From NCBI RefSeq assembly GCF_016124325.1, contig NZ_WGNY01000015.1:1-64000 (forward strand): a stretch of 64,000 bases of DNA, in the 5' to 3' direction. Positions 42,034 to 51,053 of this stretch are shown here, piece after piece (position 1 is the first letter of the stretch; each line of letters opens with the position of its first letter). Source of the DNA: Phenylobacterium sp. (lineage in GTDB: Bacteria; Pseudomonadota; Alphaproteobacteria; Caulobacterales; Caulobacteraceae). A program made the translations under genes and the position numbers. The notes beneath the pieces were generated by a model. That model saw nothing but the letters and a program-made list of their open reading frames with translations, searched no databases and had not been told where the DNA came from.

Positions 42034-43536
42034 ATGCTGTCCGCCCCCCGAGCCGACCTCGCCCCCAATACCTTCGCGTACGAGATCACCCCGCTGGTGA
42101 AGCCGACGGGCTTCCGCGAATACGACGCCCGCTGGCTGTTCGGGCCCGAGATCAACCTCCTGGGGGTGCAGGCGCTGGGCCTGGGCCTGGGCACGCTGAT
42201 CCACGAGATGGGCCAGAAGCGGATCGTCGTGGGCCACGACTTCCGATCCTACTCGCTGTCGATCAAGCAGGCGCTGACCATCGGGCTGGTGGCCGCCGGC
42301 TGCGAGGTGCTGGACATCGGCCTGGCCGTCTCGCCGATGGCCTATTTCGCCCAGTTCGACCTGGACGCGCCCTGCGTGGCCATGGTCACCGCCAGCCACA
42401 ACGAGAACGGCTGGACCGGCGTGAAGATGGGCGCCCAGCGCCCGCTGACCTTCGGGCCCGACGAGATGGGCCGGCTGAAGGAGATCGTGCTGGGCGGCAA
42501 GTGGGCCCAGCGGCCGGGCGGCTCGCTCGCCCACATCGCCGGCGTGGCCGAGCGCTACATCAAGGACGCGGCTGACCGGGTCAGCCTGAAGCGGCCGCTG
42601 AAGGTGATCGCCGCCTGCGGCAACGGCACCGCCGGCGCCTTCGCCCCCAAGGCCCTGCGCGACATGGGCGTGGCGGTGGTGGTCGAGATGGATTGCGACC
42701 TCGACTTCAACTTCCCCCGCTACAACCCCAACCCCGAGGACAGCGTGATGCTTCACGCCATGGCCGAGGCGGTGAAGACGCACGGCGCGGACGTGGCGCT
42801 GGGGTTCGACGGCGACGGCGACCGCTGTGGCGTGGTGGACGACGAGGGCGAGGAGATCTTCGCCGACAAGATCGGGCTGATGCTGGCGCGTGACCTGTCG
42901 GCCCTGCACAAGGACGCGACCTTCGTGGTCGACGTGAAGTCGACCGGCCTCTACGCCACCGACGAGGTGCTGAAGGCCAACGGCGCCAAGACCGTCTACT
43001 GGAAGACCGGCCACAGCTATATCAAGCGCAAGACCGCCGAGCTGGGCGCCCTGGCCGGCTTCGAGAAGAGCGGCCACTTCTTCTTCAACCCGCCGATCGG
43101 GCGCGGGTACGACGACGGCCTGGTGGCGGCCGCGGCGATCCTGGCGATGCTGGACCGCAACCCCGACAAGAAGCTGTCCGACCTCAAGAAGGCCCTGCCC
43201 GTCGCCTTCACCTCGCTGACCATGAGCCCGCACTGCGCCGACGAGGAGAAGTACGGCGTGGTCGACGAGGTGGTGGCCGAGTACGAGGCCCTGGCCAAGG
43301 CCGGCGGCAAGATCCTGGGCCGCGCGATCACCGACCTCGTCACGGTCAACGGCGTCCGCGTGGCGCTGGAGGACGGCTCGTGGGTGCTGGTGCGCGCCTC
43401 GTCCAACAAGCCGGAACTGGTGGTCGTGGTGGAGAGCACGCAGTCCGAGGCCGACATGCGCGCGCTGTTCCGCGACGAGGTGAAGCCGCGGCTGGCCAAG
43501 CGGCCGCAGGTGGGGGCCTACAACCAGGAGATCTGA
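42034..43536 (+). CDS. manB: Phosphomannomutase/phosphoglucomutase
   Basis: A 500-residue alpha-D-phosphohexomutase. The phosphoserine is Ser121 in VTASHNENG, the metal loop is GFDGDGDRCG, and the sugar-binding loop GFEKSGHFFF and C-terminal phosphate loop VRASSNKPE are seen. Such bifunctional enzymes feed GDP-mannose and UDP-glucose synthesis for surface polysaccharides. It lies 108 bp after kdsD and 67 bp before ugd, all in one direction. Confidence 0.9.
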   Translation: MLSAPRADLAPNTFAYEITPLVKPTGFREYDARWLFGPEINLLGVQALGLGLGTLIHEMGQKRIVVGHDFRSYSLSIKQALTIGLVAAGCEVLDIGLAVSPMAYFAQFDLDAPCVAMVTASHNENGWTGVKMGAQRPLTFGPDEMGRLKEIVLGGKWAQRPGGSLAHIAGVAERYIKDAADRVSLKRPLKVIAACGNGTAGAFAPKALRDMGVAVVVEMDCDLDFNFPRYNPNPEDSVMLHAMAEAVKTHGADVALGFDGDGDRCGVVDDEGEEIFADKIGLMLARDLSALHKDATFVVDVKSTGLYATDEVLKANGAKTVYWKTGHSYIKRKTAELGALAGFEKSGHFFFNPPIGRGYDDGLVAAAAILAMLDRNPDKKLSDLKKALPVAFTSLTMSPHCADEEKYGVVDEVVAEYEALAKAGGKILGRAITDLVTVNGVRVALEDGSWVLVRASSNKPELVVVVESTQSEADMRALFRDEVKPRLAKRPQVGAYNQEI

Positions 43537-43603
43537 GCCGGACGCGCGGTTGCGCGCGCCGCCCGCGCATGTGAAAGGGCGGGCCTTTCCGGGAGACTCG
43601 TAG

Positions 43604-44908
43604 ATGCGCGTGGCGATGATCGGGACGGGCTACGTCGGGCTCGTCAGCGGGGCCTGTTTCGCCGACTTCGGCCACGTCGTCACCTGCATCGACAAGGACG
43701 CGGCCAAGATCGAGCAGCTCAAGGGCGGCGGCATCCCGATCTACGAGCCCGGGCTGGACGTACTGGTCGCCTCGAACGTGAAGGCGGGCCGGCTGTTCTT
43801 CGACACCGACGCGCGCCAGGCGATCCGCGAGGCCGACGCGGTGTTCATCGGCGTCGGCACCCCGTCGCGCCGTGGCGACGGCCACGCCGACCTCTCCTAC
43901 GTCTACGCCGCCGCCGAGGAGATCGCGGGGCTGGTCGAGGGCTTCACCGTCGTGGTGACCAAGTCCACCGTGCCGGTGGGCACCGGCGACGAGATCGAGG
44001 CGATCTTCAAGCGCGTGCGGCCCGACGCCGACGTGGCCATCGTCTCCAACCCCGAGTTCCTGCGGGAAGGCGCGGCCATCGAGGACTTCAAGCGGCCAGA
44101 CCGGGTGGTCGTGGGAACCACCGAGGAGCGCGCCCAGGCGGTGATGCGAGAACTCTACCGGCCGCTCTATCTGAACGAGACGCCGATCCTGTTCACCAGC
44201 CGGCGCACCAGCGAGCTGATCAAGTACGCGGCCAACGCCTTCCTGGCGCTGAAGATCACCTACATCAACGAGATGGCCGACCTGTGCGAGGCGGTGGGCG
44301 CCGACGTGCAGCAGGTGGCGCGCGGCATCGGCCTGGACGGCCGCATCGGGACCAAGTTCCTGAACGCCGGGCCCGGCTACGGCGGCTCGTGCTTCCCGAA
44401 GGACACCATGGCGCTGGTCCGCACGGCCCGCGACTACGGCTCGCCCGTGGAGCTGGTGGAGACGACCATCAAGGTCAACGACGAGCGCAAGCGGGCCATG
44501 GCGCGCAAGGTGGTCAAGGCGGTGGACGGCAACCTCAAGGGCAAGACCGTCGGCGTGCTGGGCCTCACCTTCAAGCCCAACACCGACGACATGCGCGACG
44601 CCCCGTCGCTGGCGATCGTGCCGGCCCTGCAGGATCGCGGCGCAAAGGTGCAGGCCTTCGACCCCGAAGGCATGGACGAGGCCCGCCGGCTGCTCGACGG
44701 CGTGGCCTTCATGGACGACCCCTACGCCGTGGCGCAGGGCGCCGACGCCCTGGTGATCGTCACCGAGTGGGATCAGTTCCGCGCGCTCGACCTCGACCGG
44801 ATCAAGCTGGTGATGAACCGCCCGGTGCTGATCGACCTGCGCAACATCTACAAGCCCGACGACATGCGCGCCCGCGGCTTCACCTACACCAGCGTCGGCC
44901 GCCCCTGA
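43604..44908 (+). CDS. ugd: UDP-glucose 6-dehydrogenase
   Basis: A 434-residue enzyme that oxidises UDP-glucose to UDP-glucuronate with two NAD. The N-terminal Rossmann motif GTGYVGLV, the FIGVGTPS segment, and the catalytic Cys263 in GYGGSCFPKD are clear, as is the C-terminal GLTFKPNTDDMRDAPS. UDP-glucuronate feeds capsule or holdfast-type polysaccharides. Its end is 4 bp from the convergent efflux gene. Confidence 0.96.
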   Translation: MRVAMIGTGYVGLVSGACFADFGHVVTCIDKDAAKIEQLKGGGIPIYEPGLDVLVASNVKAGRLFFDTDARQAIREADAVFIGVGTPSRRGDGHADLSYVYAAAEEIAGLVEGFTVVVTKSTVPVGTGDEIEAIFKRVRPDADVAIVSNPEFLREGAAIEDFKRPDRVVVGTTEERAQAVMRELYRPLYLNETPILFTSRRTSELIKYAANAFLALKITYINEMADLCEAVGADVQQVARGIGLDGRIGTKFLNAGPGYGGSCFPKDTMALVRTARDYGSPVELVETTIKVNDERKRAMARKVVKAVDGNLKGKTVGVLGLTFKPNTDDMRDAPSLAIVPALQDRGAKVQAFDPEGMDEARRLLDGVAFMDDPYAVAQGADALVIVTEWDQFRALDLDRIKLVMNRPVLIDLRNIYKPDDMRARGFTYTSVGRP

Positions 44909-44912
44909 GGCT

Positions 44913-46448
44913 CTAGTGCCCGCCCCCCGGCGCGGCGACACGGATGGGCTTGGGCGCGATCCAGATGATGCTGGCGGCCACGGCGAAGACGCCGGCCGTG
45001 ACCATGAACATGGCGTTGGTCGAGATCATCACCGCCTGGACCTGGACCATGCCCTCCAGCTGGCGCAGCGCCTGATCCGGCGACAGGCCGTGGGCGGTCA
45101 GACTGTCCAGCGTATGTTGGGCGTCGCCGAGCGCGCCGGCCATGACGCTGCGCTTGGCGCTGGCCGTATTGTCCCAGGCCGTGGTCATGATCGAGGTGGC
45201 GAAGGCGGCCGAGGTCGTGCGCAGGAAGTTCTGCAGGCCGGCGGCGGCGGCGGTCTCCTCGGGCAGCACCGCGCTCAGCGACAGGCTGGTCGTCGGGATG
45301 AAGAAGAAGGGCATGGCGAAGCCCAGCACGAACTGCGGCAGCGCGATGTCCCAGAAGGTCACGTCGGTGGTGAAGAAGGCCCGCCAGAAGGCGACGCCGG
45401 CCATCCAGAACACGCCGAAGGAGACCAGGGCGCGAATGTCGAACTTCCCAATCAGCCGGGCGACGATCGGCGACATGATCACCGCCAGCACGCCATTGAG
45501 ACAGCCGGCGTAGCCCGCCCAGGTGGCGGTGTAGCCCATGGTCGTCTGCAGCCAGAGCGGGATCAGAACCACGCTGGCGAAGAACGCGCCGAAGGTGAGG
45601 CTGAGCACCGCCACGCCCACCACGAAGCCGCGGTGTCGGAACACCCGCAGGTTCACGATCGGATTGTCGGAGGTGAGCTCCCAGATCAGGAACGCCACGA
45701 AGCCGATCGCCGCGACGATGGCGAGGATGACGATCGTGGGCGACGAGAACCAGTCGAGCTCCTTGCCCTTGTCGAGCATGATCTGCATCGCGCCCACCCA
45801 CACGACCAGCAGCATGAGCCCGACGTAGTCGACCGGGACGCGGCGGATGGCGGTGTCGTGGGCGATCAGCGTCCGGTAGGCGACCACGCCGACGACGGCG
45901 GCCACCGGGATGTTGATGTAGAAGATCCAGCTCCAGTGCATGTTGTCCGAGATCAGCCCGCCCAGGATCGGGCCGGCGATCGGCGCCACCACCGTGGTCA
46001 TGCTCCACAGGCCGAGCGCCTGAGGTCCCTTGTCCTTCGGGAAGATGTGCAGCAGCAGGGTCTGCGACATGGGCATGATCGGCCCACCGCAGAGGCCCTG
46101 GGCCACGCGGAAGGCGACCAGCAGGCCGAAGCTGGGCGCGAGGCCGCACAGCATCGAGAAGAGGCCGAAGCCGGCCATCCCGAAGGCGAAGACCCGAACG
46201 GCGCCGAACCGCTGGGCCAGCCAGCCGGTGAGCGGCACGGTGATCGCCTCGGCCACGCTGTAGGAGGTGATCACCCAGGTGCCCTGGCTGGGCGAGACGG
46301 CCAGGGCGCCGGCGATGTGGGGCACCGAGACGTTGGCGATGGTGGTGTCGAGCACCACCATGAAGTTGGCCAGGCCGAGGAAGAGCGCCGCCGTGTAGAG
46401 CGTGACGCCCGTGAGCGGCGCGGGCGGAACGTGCGCCTGCGACGACAC
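44913..46448 (-). CDS. emrB: DHA2-family MFS drug exporter, EmrB-like
   Basis: A 511-residue inner-membrane proton antiporter with 14 predicted transmembrane segments. Motifs include DTTIANVSVPHIAG in the first helix, QGTWVITSYSVAEAI, RVAQGLCGGPIMP (motif C) and the motif A region near RRF-like AQRFGAVRVF. The start is GTG at 46448, two bases after the emrA stop. With EmrA and the outer membrane factor it forms a tripartite pump. Last gene of the operon. Confidence 0.93.
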   Translation of the reverse strand: MSSQAHVPPAPLTGVTLYTAALFLGLANFMVVLDTTIANVSVPHIAGALAVSPSQGTWVITSYSVAEAITVPLTGWLAQRFGAVRVFAFGMAGFGLFSMLCGLAPSFGLLVAFRVAQGLCGGPIMPMSQTLLLHIFPKDKGPQALGLWSMTTVVAPIAGPILGGLISDNMHWSWIFYINIPVAAVVGVVAYRTLIAHDTAIRRVPVDYVGLMLLVVWVGAMQIMLDKGKELDWFSSPTIVILAIVAAIGFVAFLIWELTSDNPIVNLRVFRHRGFVVGVAVLSLTFGAFFASVVLIPLWLQTTMGYTATWAGYAGCLNGVLAVIMSPIVARLIGKFDIRALVSFGVFWMAGVAFWRAFFTTDVTFWDIALPQFVLGFAMPFFFIPTTSLSLSAVLPEETAAAAGLQNFLRTTSAAFATSIMTTAWDNTASAKRSVMAGALGDAQHTLDSLTAHGLSPDQALRQLEGMVQVQAVMISTNAMFMVTAGVFAVAASIIWIAPKPIRVAAPGGGH

Positions 46449-46450
46449 GG

Positions 46451-47563
46451 CTAGCCGCCCACGTCGATGTCGGCGGTCATCGAGAGGCCCACCCTCAGGG
46501 GGTGCTCGGCCAGTTCCTTCGGGTCGAGCGAGATGCGGACGGGCACGCGCTGGACCACCTTGATCCAGTTTCCGGTGGCGTTCTGGGCCGGGATCACCGC
46601 CTGGGACGCACCGGTGCCGCCCGCGAGGCCCACCACGCGGCCGTGGTACTTCACCTTCGAGCCATAGAGGTCGCTGGTCAGGGTCACCGGCTGGCCCACG
46701 CGCACCTTGCGCAGCTGCACTTCCTTGAAATTGGCGTCGACGTAGGCCGACTGGATCGGCACGACGGTCATCAGCCGGCCGCCCGGCTGGACGCGCTGGC
46801 CGATCTCGGCGCCGTTGCGGGTCACCACGCCGTCGACCGGCGCACGGATCACCGTGCGGGCGAGGTCGAGTTCGGCCTGGCGCAGCCGCGCGCGGGCGGC
46901 GGCCACCTCGGGATTGTCGGCCACATCGGCGCCCTCGATCAGCACGCTGGCCGCCTGCTGCTGTTCGCCGGCGGCCGTGGCGTTGGCGCGGGCCTGGGCC
47001 AGCGCCGAGCGGGCCGAGGCCAGGCTGGTCTCGGCGGCGGTCAGCTCGTCGGCGGAGACGGCGCCCGACGACGCCAGTCCGTTGCGCCGCGTGTATTCCA
47101 CCTGGGCGCGGCGCAGCTCGGCCTCGGCGCGGGCGATGTCGGCCTTGCGCGCGGCCGCCTGGGCCGACAGCGCGCGGTCGTTGGCGAAGTACTGGCGCAC
47201 GCGGCGTTCGGCCTGGTCGAGGTCGGCCCGGGCGCGCTCCACGGCCAGCCGGTAGTCGGCCGGGTCGATCACGGCCAGCACCTGGCCCCGCTTAACCGGC
47301 TGGGTCTCGAAGGCCGGGACCTGGACGAGCGGGCCGCTCACCAGGGCGTTGATCTCCGCCGTGCTGGCCTGGACGTAGGCGTCGTCGGTCTCCACATGGC
47401 GCGAGGCCACGAGCACCCAGTAGACGCCGTAGATCGCCCCGGCCGCGACGATCACCAGCGCCAGGATCAGGAACAGGCGGCGGCGGCGCGCGCCGTTCCG
47501 CTGCGGCGGGGCGGGCGGCGCCGAGGCGGTGGCTTCGGGCATCGGGCCCTGGTCTCTGGCCAT
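46451..47563 (-). CDS. emrA: HlyD-family membrane fusion protein, EmrA-like
   Basis: A 370-residue periplasmic adaptor. A single transmembrane segment at about residues 28-48, the ETDDAYVQASTAEINA lipoyl start, a long coiled-coil hairpin (about 95-205), the second lipoyl half (VIRAPVDGVVTRNGAEIGQ) and a beta-barrel to the end. It links EmrB to the outer membrane protein. The gene sits between the two partners with gaps of 28 and 2 bp. Confidence 0.93.
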   Translation of the reverse strand: MARDQGPMPEATASAPPAPPQRNGARRRRLFLILALVIVAAGAIYGVYWVLVASRHVETDDAYVQASTAEINALVSGPLVQVPAFETQPVKRGQVLAVIDPADYRLAVERARADLDQAERRVRQYFANDRALSAQAAARKADIARAEAELRRAQVEYTRRNGLASSGAVSADELTAAETSLASARSALAQARANATAAGEQQQAASVLIEGADVADNPEVAAARARLRQAELDLARTVIRAPVDGVVTRNGAEIGQRVQPGGRLMTVVPIQSAYVDANFKEVQLRKVRVGQPVTLTSDLYGSKVKYHGRVVGLAGGTGASQAVIPAQNATGNWIKVVQRVPVRISLDPKELAEHPLRVGLSMTADIDVGG

Positions 47564-47591
47564 GGTCTTGGAAACTCCTGAAGGCGGGTCG

Positions 47592-49001
47592 TCAGGCGCG
47601 GAAGCCGCCGCCGAGGGCGCGGACCATCTGGGCGTCGAGACTGAGCGCGCGGGCCTCGAGCTGGGCCACCAGCCGGCGCTGGGCGATCACCGCGTCCTCG
47701 GCGGTGAGCAGGGTGAGATAGGAGGTGAGCCCGCCTTCGTAGCGCAGGCGGGCGATGCGGTAGGCCTGTTCGCCCGCCGCGAGGCTCTCACGCGCCGCGG
47801 CCAGGCGCGCGGCCAGGGCGCGCTCGCCGGCCGCCGCGTCGGCCACATCCCGGAGGGCGCCGACCAGGGTCGCGTCGTAGGCGGCGACGGCGGCGTCGTA
47901 GTCGGCCCGCGCGCCGCGATAGGCGCCTTCGAGACGGCCCGCCGAGAAGATCGGCAGGCTGAGGGCGGCGCCGGCCTGGCCGATGTCGGACCCGGAGGCG
48001 GTGAGATTGTCGAGGCCCAGCGACTGAAGGCCGATGAAGGCCGTCAGGTTCACGTTCGGATAGAAGCCGGCCCGGGCGACGTCGATCCGCCGGGCCGCCG
48101 CCTCGGCGCGCAGGCGCGCGGCCTGCAGGTCGGGCCGGCGTCCGAGGAGATCGGCCGAGAGGTTCGCCGGCAGGCCGAAGCCGGTCTTCGACGCGGCGAC
48201 GGGCGGCCCCAGCGCGAGGCCGCGGTCGGGCCCGGCGCCGGCGAGGGCGGCCAGCTGATTGCGGGCGACCGCGAGCTGTTCGTCGAGCGCGGCGAGGTCC
48301 TGGCGCGCCAGGGCGGCGGCGGCGCGGGCCTGGTCGGCCTCGCCGGTGTTGGCGGCGCCGCCCGCGACCCGGCGCTGGACCAGATCGGCCGACGCCTGGC
48401 GGTTGCGCAGGGCGGCCGCGGCCGCCTCGTGTTCGGCCTGGAGTCGGGCGAAGTCGGCGTAGGCCGAGGCGATGGCGGTGGTCAGGACGAGCCGGGCCTG
48501 GGCGGCGTCCATTCGCGCCGCCTCGCTCTCGGAGACGGCGGCGGCGAGCGCCGCGCGATTGCGGCCCCACAGGTCGAGGTCGTAGCTGAGGTCGAGGCTG
48601 GCGCGCCCGGTGTCGTTGTAGCCCTTGGGTACGAACTGGGCGGGGATGCCGTTGTTGTAGGACTGCTTGTTTTCGGCCGCCTGGGCGTTGGCGGACAGCG
48701 ACGGCAGGGTGGCGCCGCGCGCCTGTTCGGCCCGCGCCCGGGCGGCGCGCAGCCGCGCGGCGGCCTCCGTCAGGGTGGGGGAGCCGGCCAGGGCCTCGTC
48801 CATCAGGGCGTCGAGCTGCGGGTCGCCGTAGGCGGCCCACCAGCGCTCGGCGGGCCAGTCGGCCGCCGGCGCCTTCAGGCTTTCGGTCGCAACGTACTGC
48901 GCCGCCGTCGCCGGCTGGGGGGCAGGGCTCAGCTTCGGGACGGCGGCGCATCCGGCCAGCGCAACGGCGCCGGCCGCGAGGGGGATGATCAAACGAGGCA
49001 T
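47592..49001 (-). CDS. Outer membrane efflux lipoprotein, NodT family
   Basis: A 469-residue TolC-type channel protein. The lipobox ALAGC (Cys18) predicts a lipid anchor. Two repeats of the OEP fold are seen, with AAQYVATESL, WWAAYGDPQLDALMDEAL and the second-half LRRPDLQAAR-like LGRRPDLQAARLRAEAAARRI typical of the NodT group. It is the first gene of the efflux operon, and its promoter region holds a perfect palindrome shared with a divergent TetR gene. Confidence 0.93.
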   Translation of the reverse strand: MPRLIIPLAAGAVALAGCAAVPKLSPAPQPATAAQYVATESLKAPAADWPAERWWAAYGDPQLDALMDEALAGSPTLTEAAARLRAARARAEQARGATLPSLSANAQAAENKQSYNNGIPAQFVPKGYNDTGRASLDLSYDLDLWGRNRAALAAAVSESEAARMDAAQARLVLTTAIASAYADFARLQAEHEAAAAALRNRQASADLVQRRVAGGAANTGEADQARAAAALARQDLAALDEQLAVARNQLAALAGAGPDRGLALGPPVAASKTGFGLPANLSADLLGRRPDLQAARLRAEAAARRIDVARAGFYPNVNLTAFIGLQSLGLDNLTASGSDIGQAGAALSLPIFSAGRLEGAYRGARADYDAAVAAYDATLVGALRDVADAAAGERALAARLAAARESLAAGEQAYRIARLRYEGGLTSYLTLLTAEDAVIAQRRLVAQLEARALSLDAQMVRALGGGFRA

Positions 49002-49054
49002 ATCCGCGCCTTGGGGGAGGAAGTTGCGGGCCGCGGCGATCCGCCCCTCTGGAC

Positions 49055-49073
49055 TGACCGTACGGTACGGTCA
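49055..49073. promoter_or_regulatory. Perfect 19-bp operator of the efflux operon
   Basis: TGACCGTAC-G-GTACGGTCA at 49055-49073 is a fully symmetric palindrome in the 125-bp gap between the NodT gene and tetR, next to the AT-rich TCATATATTG. It is the likely binding site of the TetR protein and could control both directions. Confidence 0.88.
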
Positions 49074-49126
49074 TATATTGGGAGCCAGACTGGACGGCGT
49101 CAAGGCGCCGGATAAAGGTGATTGCG

Positions 49127-49744
49127 ATGTCGGCGGCGATGGCCCTTTCGCGGAGAGACGAACGGCGCGAGGCGATCCTCGACGTGGCGCGCGAATGCTT
49201 CCTGGCCGACGGCTACGGCGCGACCTCGATGTCGACTATCGCCGCCCGGCTCGGCGGGTCGAAGGGCACGCTCTACAACTACTTCCGCAGCAAGGAAGAC
49301 CTGTTCGCCGCGATGATTCAGCGCCAGTGCGGCGAGGTGCAGGCCAGCCTGTTCGACGTCGGCGCGGCCGGCGGAGAGCCCAGGGCCCGCCTCACGCGCT
49401 TCGCGCGCAGCTTCCTGCAGGCGCTGATGGATCCCCAGGCGCTCGGCATTCACCGCCTGATCGTCGGCGAGGGCGACCGCTTCCCCGAATTGGGTCGGGT
49501 CTTCTTCGAGAGCGGTCCCCAGCCCGTGATGGACCGTGTGGGCGCCTATCTCGGCGAGTTGATGGACCAGGGCGTGCTGCGGCGAGCCGATCCCGCGATC
49601 GCCGCCCAGCAGTTCAAGGGGCTCGCGCTTTCGGGCGCCTACTGGCACGTGATGTGGGGCGTGATGGACGCACCCTCGCCAGCCGAGATCGAGGAACAGG
49701 CCGACCAGACGGTCGAGGCCTTCCTGCGCGCCTACGCGCCCTGA
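49127..49744 (+). CDS. TetR-family repressor of the efflux operon
   Basis: A 205-residue regulator of the AcrR type. The DNA-binding domain is at residues 10-58 (RREAILDVARECFLADGYGA, LGGSKGTLYNYFRSKEDLF), followed by a TetR_C_7-like effector domain with FFESGPQPVMDRVGAYL. The start is ATG 49127, with AAAGG 8 bp upstream; a GTG at 49118 lies on top of that site. It probably binds the perfect palindrome upstream and releases it on binding a pump substrate. Confidence 0.88.
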   Translation: MSAAMALSRRDERREAILDVARECFLADGYGATSMSTIAARLGGSKGTLYNYFRSKEDLFAAMIQRQCGEVQASLFDVGAAGGEPRARLTRFARSFLQALMDPQALGIHRLIVGEGDRFPELGRVFFESGPQPVMDRVGAYLGELMDQGVLRRADPAIAAQQFKGLALSGAYWHVMWGVMDAPSPAEIEEQADQTVEAFLRAYAP

Positions 49745-49770
49745 ACGCGTCGCGCGGCGACTGAGACGGG

Positions 49771-49932
49771 CTAGAAGCCTAGGTTAGTCGTTCGCAGGAA
49801 CGTTTCGGCGATCCAGACCACGCCGGCCCAGAAGCCCGCGCCGAGGAGCGCCACAAAGGCTAGGCAGGCCAGCGAACGGACGGGCCGTTCCGCCTGCCGC
49901 GCCACGCCAGTGAAGGCGAGGTCGCGTCGCAT
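49771..49932 (-). CDS. 53-residue small membrane protein
   Basis: A short frame encoding a 53-residue protein: a charged start MRRDLAFTGVARQAERPVR, one transmembrane helix of about 25 residues (SLACLAFVALLGAGFWAG and on) and a short polar tail ending TNLGF. GGGAGG lies 6 bases before the ATG, one of the best ribosome binding sites in this window. It ends 26 bp from the convergent tetR. No family recognised; a conserved small inner-membrane protein is the best reading. Confidence 0.75.
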   Translation of the reverse strand: MRRDLAFTGVARQAERPVRSLACLAFVALLGAGFWAGVVWIAETFLRTTNLGF

Positions 49933-50035
49933 ATAACCTCCCAAGTCTGTCTACTCTTATTCTGACGTCCGCCGGGTCGAGCCGGCTGAACATGATGAGG
50001 CTGACACAAACATTACGGTTTGGAAAGGTTGTTGC

Positions 50036-50896
50036 TCACCGGCCCGCGATCTTGTGATCGGCGCGCGCCTTGAGATAGGCCTGCAGCGCCGCCACGTCGG
50101 CGTCGGACATGTCCGAGAAGCGGTTGCGGGCGACGGCGGTCATCAGCCCCACCTCGCGCCCGCCGGCGGCGACGCCGGTGCGCATCAGGCGGCGGAAATC
50201 CTCGGGATCGTAGGCGGCCGCGATCGTGAGGTCGGGCGTCACCAGGGGTCCACCCGCGACGCCGCCAAGGCTTTGACCATGGCATTCGACGCAGGCGCGG
50301 GCGAGATCGCGGCCTTCGGAGGTGGCCGGGCCGAAGTCGGGCAGCTCGGGGTTCGCATGCGCCGCGATGACGGCCGGCTCCGACTTGAAGAGGCCAAGCA
50401 GGGCGCCGACCCGGGCCATGGGGCGGAGCTTGAAGCGCGGCTGGACCTCGCCGCCGGCCGGCGCGGCGCGGATAAGCGCGATCAGGTCGGCGGTCTCCTG
50501 GTCGGTCAGGTGCGAGAAGGCCGCCGAGGGCATGATCCAGAGCGGGCGGCCGTCGGCCCCGACGCCGTGACGGATGGCGCGTTCGAGATCGGCGTCCGAA
50601 TGGCCCGCGGCGACCAGCGTCAGGTTGGGCGCATAGGCCACCACGACGCCCGGGATGTCGTCGAACAGCCGTCCCTGAAGGTTGGCGGCGTGGCAGTCGA
50701 AGCAGCCGTACCGGCGGGCGACGGCCCGGCCGCGATCCGCGTCGCCGGCCACGCCGGCGAGGGATCGGCCTTGAACATGGCCGGGCGGCGCGCGCAGGAG
50801 AACCTCGCTGGCGGCGAACCCGCCCAGGACGACCACGGCCGCCAGGCCGCCCACTCCAGCCGCCGCCCAGGCGGCCCACTTCCACAGTCGCGACAT
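50036..50896 (-). CDS. Membrane-anchored dihaem cytochrome c
   Basis: A 286-residue protein. A transmembrane signal anchor (residues 8-30) precedes two class I cytochrome c domains. Haem sites are C65FDCH69 and C202VECH206, with candidate axial methionines at Met122 (WIMPS) and in GLMTAV. Electron partner unknown; related proteins serve alcohol or aldehyde dehydrogenases. Haem attachment would need the ccm system, whose genes lie at 59.5-64 kb. Confidence 0.9.
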   Translation of the reverse strand: MSRLWKWAAWAAAGVGGLAAVVVLGGFAASEVLLRAPPGHVQGRSLAGVAGDADRGRAVARRYGCFDCHAANLQGRLFDDIPGVVVAYAPNLTLVAAGHSDADLERAIRHGVGADGRPLWIMPSAAFSHLTDQETADLIALIRAAPAGGEVQPRFKLRPMARVGALLGLFKSEPAVIAAHANPELPDFGPATSEGRDLARACVECHGQSLGGVAGGPLVTPDLTIAAAYDPEDFRRLMRTGVAAGGREVGLMTAVARNRFSDMSDADVAALQAYLKARADHKIAGR

Positions 50897-51053
50897 CGCG
50901 CACGCTCCCCTGGCGCGGTCCCTGACGGACCGGCGTTTTCGGAAGCGGCGGAATTAAGGACGCCGCCGGGGCGCCTCAATCAGCATGATTGCAGCGGCGC
51001 TCTGCGGAAATGGGGCACACCCATCCGGGCCGGCGGAGGATAGGCTGGCGCCG

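Noticed and set aside
44916-46454. Plus-strand 512-codon frame opposite emrB
   Set aside because: It is rich in His, Arg, Asp and Gly without motifs, the usual shadow of a membrane protein gene on the other strand.
49784-49993. 69-residue minus-strand frame (MFSRLDPADV...)
   Set aside because: It overlaps the 53-residue frame at 49771-49932 in another phase, has no ribosome binding site and is Arg/Gly-rich like antisense or out-of-phase sequence.
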